Origin: Gyromitra esculenta
Lineage: Eukaryota; Ascomycota; Pezizomycetes; Pezizales; Discinaceae
Assembly: GCA_038503075.1 (NCBI GenBank)
Contig: JBCAML010000022.1
Location: 496,001 to 560,000, forward strand
Direction: 5' to 3'
Length of the DNA: 64,000 nucleotides
The notes under the pieces are model-generated. The model was not told the origin of the DNA and did no database searches. It saw only the letters and a list, made by a program, of their open reading frames with translations. This document shows, piece after piece, positions 60,315 through 64,000 of this stretch (the first letter of the stretch is position 1; each line of letters begins with the position of its first letter). The position numbers and the translations under genes were made by a program.

Positions 60315-60895
60315 GGTCTGGTTCCCGGTTTCGTTCTCTGGCGTGCGACGTTAAGTAATGTGATTGGGGAATTCGGTGCTACTTGGATATTTCTCAGAAA
60401 CCTAATTATAAACCATGTAGCTACATGTGTAGTCACGTTTGCAATGTCCTGGCACCCTACTAATTGTTGATAATAAACTAAATAGCTACGGATTGAACTG
60501 CAAAACAGTAATTCAAAGGGTGGAAAACCACGAAGATCCTCGGATGCTGAATAGCATCTAACTGCTTCACATAACTACATGTGTCTTCTACAAAAGTTAC
60601 AACCTTAATCCATCGGCAGTCGTGCTTAATAAAGGTGAGGGATGCCAAGACTTTTCGAACGAAACTGTACTCGTGATCCAGGGTAAGAACCTGAAAACAT
60701 GGGTGGTGAATTTGTATAGCGAAATATCCGTGTACCACTCCATAGCATACTATACCTAATCAATTCAGAATGCTGTATAAATATTGTAGACAGAAGTTGT
60801 TTGGTAAAAACGGGGAAGTCCAAACAACACACATGTGTGCCTCAAGGAGAGGACTGCACCGCCACGTTTGCCAGACTTTCTCCTACACCCTACTG

Positions 60896-61156
60896 CAGTT
60901 GCGCCCAACAAGTTCCTGCAGTTTTTGAAGTACCACAACGCGACAAATGGTGTCAAACCATTTGCTTTAAAAAAACAACCAATATACCTTTACTTTAAAA
61001 ACATAATAGAGAGGATAGCCCCATCATGCTATTGAGTTTCTATTACCACACAAGAAGAGGAGGTTGTAATAGCTACCTTTGTTTTTAGTTAAATTCCATG
61101 TTGTTTCGTCGCATTGTGGTACCCCAAAAACCGCAGGGTCTTGTTGGACGCAACTG
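60896..61156. mobile_element. CAGTTGCG-type MITE, intact copy
   Basis: Left CAGTTGCGCCCAACAAG, right CTTGTTGGACGCAACTG. 261 bp. Lies at the end of a GGTGGCGGTGC-family relic (GCACCGCCACG at about 60855). Serves as the uninterrupted reference for 35056-36824. Target duplication not clear; CAG...CTG ends could fit hAT or mariner. Confidence 0.75.
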
Positions 61157-62500
61157 TACTCGTAGTGGGTATAAAGAACCCGAAAACGACTTTTGCTGGT
61201 AGTAATTTCTGATTGGCACACCCACGGCTTGGCTGGTTAACCCACATTTGAATTTTCGGGTTTTTTATGCCTGTTGCAAGCACTAAGCCCCCGCACATTC
61301 TTGCAATCATGACGGGCATGGTTTGTCACACCTATTATCATGAGGTTTTCTGTAGAAGCTTGTTTGTTAATTGAAGGAAATAAAGATAAGTTATTCGGTT
61401 AGGTATATGCTATCTGTTGGGTTTCTACACTTTGAATTATGTTATACTAGACTATTAAGCTAATATTTTTTACTACTGTGCATGCCTTTACCTGTATTTA
61501 ACAGTAATGTCGGGAACATGCTACCTTGTACGACGGGCTGCACCGACAGGGACGCCCCCATGACCGCTAAGTAACTCCAGAAAAATTTCCAATAACCCTT
61601 TTCCTCAAAAATTTCAGTGGAACAAGTATTTAATGGTTGTTATAGTACGTTTAAGTCGTGAGATATAATTCCTATTAATTTTAGCCAAAGTTTACGGGGA
61701 AAATTAGAGGCGTTCGCAACGTCATTTCAGCAACTCCTAGATATATATATAACGCCGAAGTAATGTTTATATGCAATATAATGAAAACATTACTTCGGCG
61801 TTAAGCAACCGGACTACTAGCTCTGTACACTGCTCACTGAACTCAAGGGATAACCTACATGTAATCTGTTGCTTCCTATATTTTTGCCATTATAAATTTA
61901 TATTCATGCAAAAAGATCCCACCTTGGAGGAAAAAAGTAATGAAATGTAGAAAGAGAAAAAAGGAGAATACCTCTGCGATTGTGTGGACTAGGATATTGA
62001 ACTAACTTTCTGACTGCTACCTGCTAAATACATGTAGTGTGGTTCGTGAGGCTAAGGGGCCCACAAGGCCTAGAACGAGCTGTCCGAGGCATGCCCTGCT
62101 TTTCGAGGACTTATGGTAGTATAAAAAGTGTGGGATTCCCTCCCCTCAAAGTCCACTTTCTCACTATAGCCCCATGGCCAAACTTAGTCCCTTGACCCTA
62201 TGGGACAAGATTTTTGGTAGTAAGTGATAAGATATTCTCCAGGTTGCAATATCTTATGCTTTCAGAGAATAAAGTACCCCATCGTTTGAAAACTATCCCC
62301 TAGACCCGATATATTTTTTAGGCCAGGAAATACCCATCAGGCTATTTAATAGATATCTACCAAAGAGGTAGGGTGATCGCTAGAGTGGTGAAATTTCCCC
62401 TTCTACTACTCCACCCATCTCCCCACCATCACCGCTGCAGCAACTATCATTGTCCATCTTTTTTCTAATTAAGTAGAAATAAACTCAGTTTAAAAAAAGG
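61157..62500. other. Gene-free stretch
   Basis: No gene seen. Contains the hairpin at 61750. Confidence 0.35.
61750..61803. repeat. 54-bp perfect hairpin with TA ends
   Basis: Arms TAACGCCGAAGTAATGTTT and AAACATTACTTCGGCGTTA (19 bp, perfect) with a 16-nt AT-rich loop. The smallest of the TA-ended inverted repeats in the window. Confidence 0.8.
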
Positions 62501-62595
62501 GTTGGAACGGCTAGGATGTTCAGCCACAGCGACTAAGCTACGGGAGGCGATTTCTCAGTATCCTGGCCGTTCCAACTTCGCCCCACACGCTTGTA
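62501..62595. mobile_element. Hairpin MITE, relative of 43593
   Basis: GTTGGAACGGCTAGGATGTT pairs with TATCCTGGCCGTTCCAAC; right end CACGCTTGTA. The left outer end is missing. Confidence 0.6.
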
Positions 62596-62831
62596 CTTGG
62601 GTGAAGAGGCGAATCTGATGACAGGTGGCGATGCAAATAAGAGCCGTCAGCCTTCCTTCCCACAACTTTTGAGAGACCCAATAAAAATGGTAAGAAGTGA
62701 TGAATGGTATGTATTAAACCTTGGGCAAAGCTAATTGGTAGAGCTGGAAATTCAAGCGAGTTTGAGTTTCCCAAGAAAAAGAGCTGCACCACCACTTGCC
62801 ATCGGACTTACCCCTGCGACCGTAGCACGTA
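62594..62831. mobile_element. MITE, GGTGGCGGTGC family, abutting
   Basis: Left TACTTGGGTGAAGAGGCGAA then GGTGGCGATGC; right GCACCACCACTTGCCATCGG, ends CGTAGCACGTA. 238 bp. Starts at the TA that ends the preceding element. Confidence 0.65.
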
Positions 62832-63241
62832 CTAGGGATAGGGGTATGAAGATGGAGCAGGCCTCATATTATTCCTATGGTGACCTCACAAAACGAAAAC
62901 CCCTGATGTTCCATCTCCACACCCCTGCCCTTATATAATACTTTTTACCCTCTTGGCAAGTACCGCGTAGCCCCTAGACTTTATGAAGTCCTAGAGCAGC
63001 TAGTGCGCCCCTCCCCTGCGGCTTATCGTGACCTTCCTTCTTCTTCCTTTTTTTGATCTAGCCTCGCCTCTAGTGCGTGTTCACTTCACCTCTTTCATAC
63101 CATAAAACATTTTCAAATCTAGGTCCTTTCTTTTACTATTCCTGAGTTTGTTTATACTTGACTAACCTACCAGTCTATCGGATAGTTATTTAGCCCTATA
63201 TTTTACTCTTACACAATAGCCCTCTACATCAAGTGACCTTG
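62832..63241. other. Leader region of the CCH1-like gene
   Basis: C/T-rich; no gene. Presumed promoter and 5' UTR. Confidence 0.35.
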
Positions 63242-64000
63242 ATGGCATCTAAGAACAGCGGCAATTCGTACAGGCCATCTTCGTCAGAACCAATACCTTT
63301 ACAAGATCTGTCTCGACCACGGAGCGAGAGACAAAACGATCATGATAACGGCAACTTGAGCCCCCATTCGTCACGCTCGCGGTCTTTGTTACGTGGAGGT
63401 AGCCTTGGAGCTGAAATTGGGCGAAGAATATCAACCCATAGGGCCAGGAGAAGCTATGACCGAGTACGAGAAGATAGCCCACCGCAATTTTCTCCCCCAC
63501 CAGTCTCTGCAATCCCCGATTTGCAGGTTCCTCACTATGATGATGGAGAGCAATCAGATATCCCAACCCTTGTCGAGGTTAGACAGGGGCTTACGGAAGC
63601 ATTTGGTGGTCAAGGTGGTCAAGGTCGCTGGTTACCACCGCGACGTCAAAACGAGCCTGTTTCTCCATGGGTTGCAGATGACGATGACGAGCTTTCTGGA
63701 ACGTTTCCTAGTTTTGAGACTTTTCGAGAGGATGATTCCGCACACCTTACCAATCCGTCCAACATGCAACCCGTGAGTGGTTTCACACACAAGAAAAATC
63801 TGTCAAGCCATTCTGTGAAGTTTGCTCCCGGATCATCGCTGGGAGATGATTTGCATTCTGCTGCGGAAGAGGGTTTGGGTGGTAGGACTGGGACTCGTTC
63901 TCGGTCTGGGTCGGTGGCTACTAGGTCTGGGTCTTTGTCAAAAAATCGCTCGCTATCACCTGGGACTTCGCCTGTTAGAAGGGTTTCGGTTGCTGTTCAA
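63242..64000 (+). CDS. CCH1: Probable CCH1 calcium channel alpha subunit, N-terminal part
   Basis: Open from the ATG at 63242 to the window end (253 codons, no stop), so only the cytoplasmic N terminus is present and no membrane segment is visible. Recognisable stretches are SEPIPLQDLSRPRSERQ, EIGRRISTHRARRSYDRVRE and, near the end, SLSPGTSPVRRVSVAVQ. These resemble the disordered start of fungal Cch1, the voltage-gated plasma-membrane Ca2+ channel that works with Mid1 in calcium uptake under stress. The match is from memory of the family. The rest is S/R/G rich. A GTGAGT at 63774 could be a donor site but is not needed. If the channel domains do not follow downstream, this call fails. Confidence 0.5.
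   Translation, partial: MASKNSGNSYRPSSSEPIPLQDLSRPRSERQNDHDNGNLSPHSSRSRSLLRGGSLGAEIGRRISTHRARRSYDRVREDSPPQFSPPPVSAIPDLQVPHYDDGEQSDIPTLVEVRQGLTEAFGGQGGQGRWLPPRRQNEPVSPWVADDDDELSGTFPSFETFREDDSAHLTNPSNMQPVSGFTHKKNLSSHSVKFAPGSSLGDDLHSAAEEGLGGRTGTRSRSGSVATRSGSLSKNRSLSPGTSPVRRVSVAVQ

Noticed and set aside
1..64000. CRISPR arrays, biosynthetic gene cluster, rRNA
   Set aside because: No regularly spaced repeats, no backbone synthase genes and no rRNA seen; the sequence is eukaryotic.

Overview
The window looks like nuclear DNA of a filamentous ascomycete (Pezizomycotina). The genes have many short GT-AG introns, mostly 54-90 bp. The recognisable set is typical of that group: a PEX20 peroxin, a CPC1/GCN4-type bZIP with upstream ORFs, KIN1, a STE11/FMF1-like HMG-box factor, a VSB1-like SulP transporter with STAS and cyclic-nucleotide-binding domains, and a MEU6-type PH protein. 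Long gene-poor stretches packed with small inverted-repeat elements suggest a repeat-rich lineage such as Pezizomycetes. That placement is an inference. Genes were assembled exon by exon by matching splice signals to reading phase.

Layout. 1-10 kb: PEX20 (+), a WHI2-like BTB protein (+), a 4.7 kb gap holding a hairpin element, then CPC1 (+) with a TGACTCA site and a three-codon uORF in its leader. 13-26 kb: CAF40/RCD1 (-), KIN1 (-), GPATCH1-like G-patch protein (+) and a DDT/PHD-finger chromatin protein (+). 29-31.5 kb: an HMG-box transcription factor (+). 32.5-41.8 kb: a mobile-element graveyard with four solo-LTR-like copies (each with its own 5-bp target duplication, one nested in another), a TIR element inside another TIR element, and about ten MITEs. 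41.9-42.7 kb: GINS subunit PSF1 (+), embedded directly downstream of two abutting MITEs. 47.6-51.6 kb: VSB1-like transporter (+). 52.2-54.3 kb: five more MITEs. 56-58 kb: MEU6-like PH protein (+). 58.8-62.8 kb: a Mutator-like element with a 9-bp target duplication and a mudrA-like fragment, plus further MITEs. 63.2 kb to the end: the 5' part of a probable CCH1 calcium channel gene (+).

The genes do not form one pathway or cluster; they are housekeeping and regulatory genes with independent promoters. The most informative parts are the CPC1 leader, whose frame arrangement is unresolved, and the repeat region. In the repeat region an intact paralogous copy serves as an 'empty site', which allows the order of several insertions to be read directly. 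I found no new defence or biosynthetic system.
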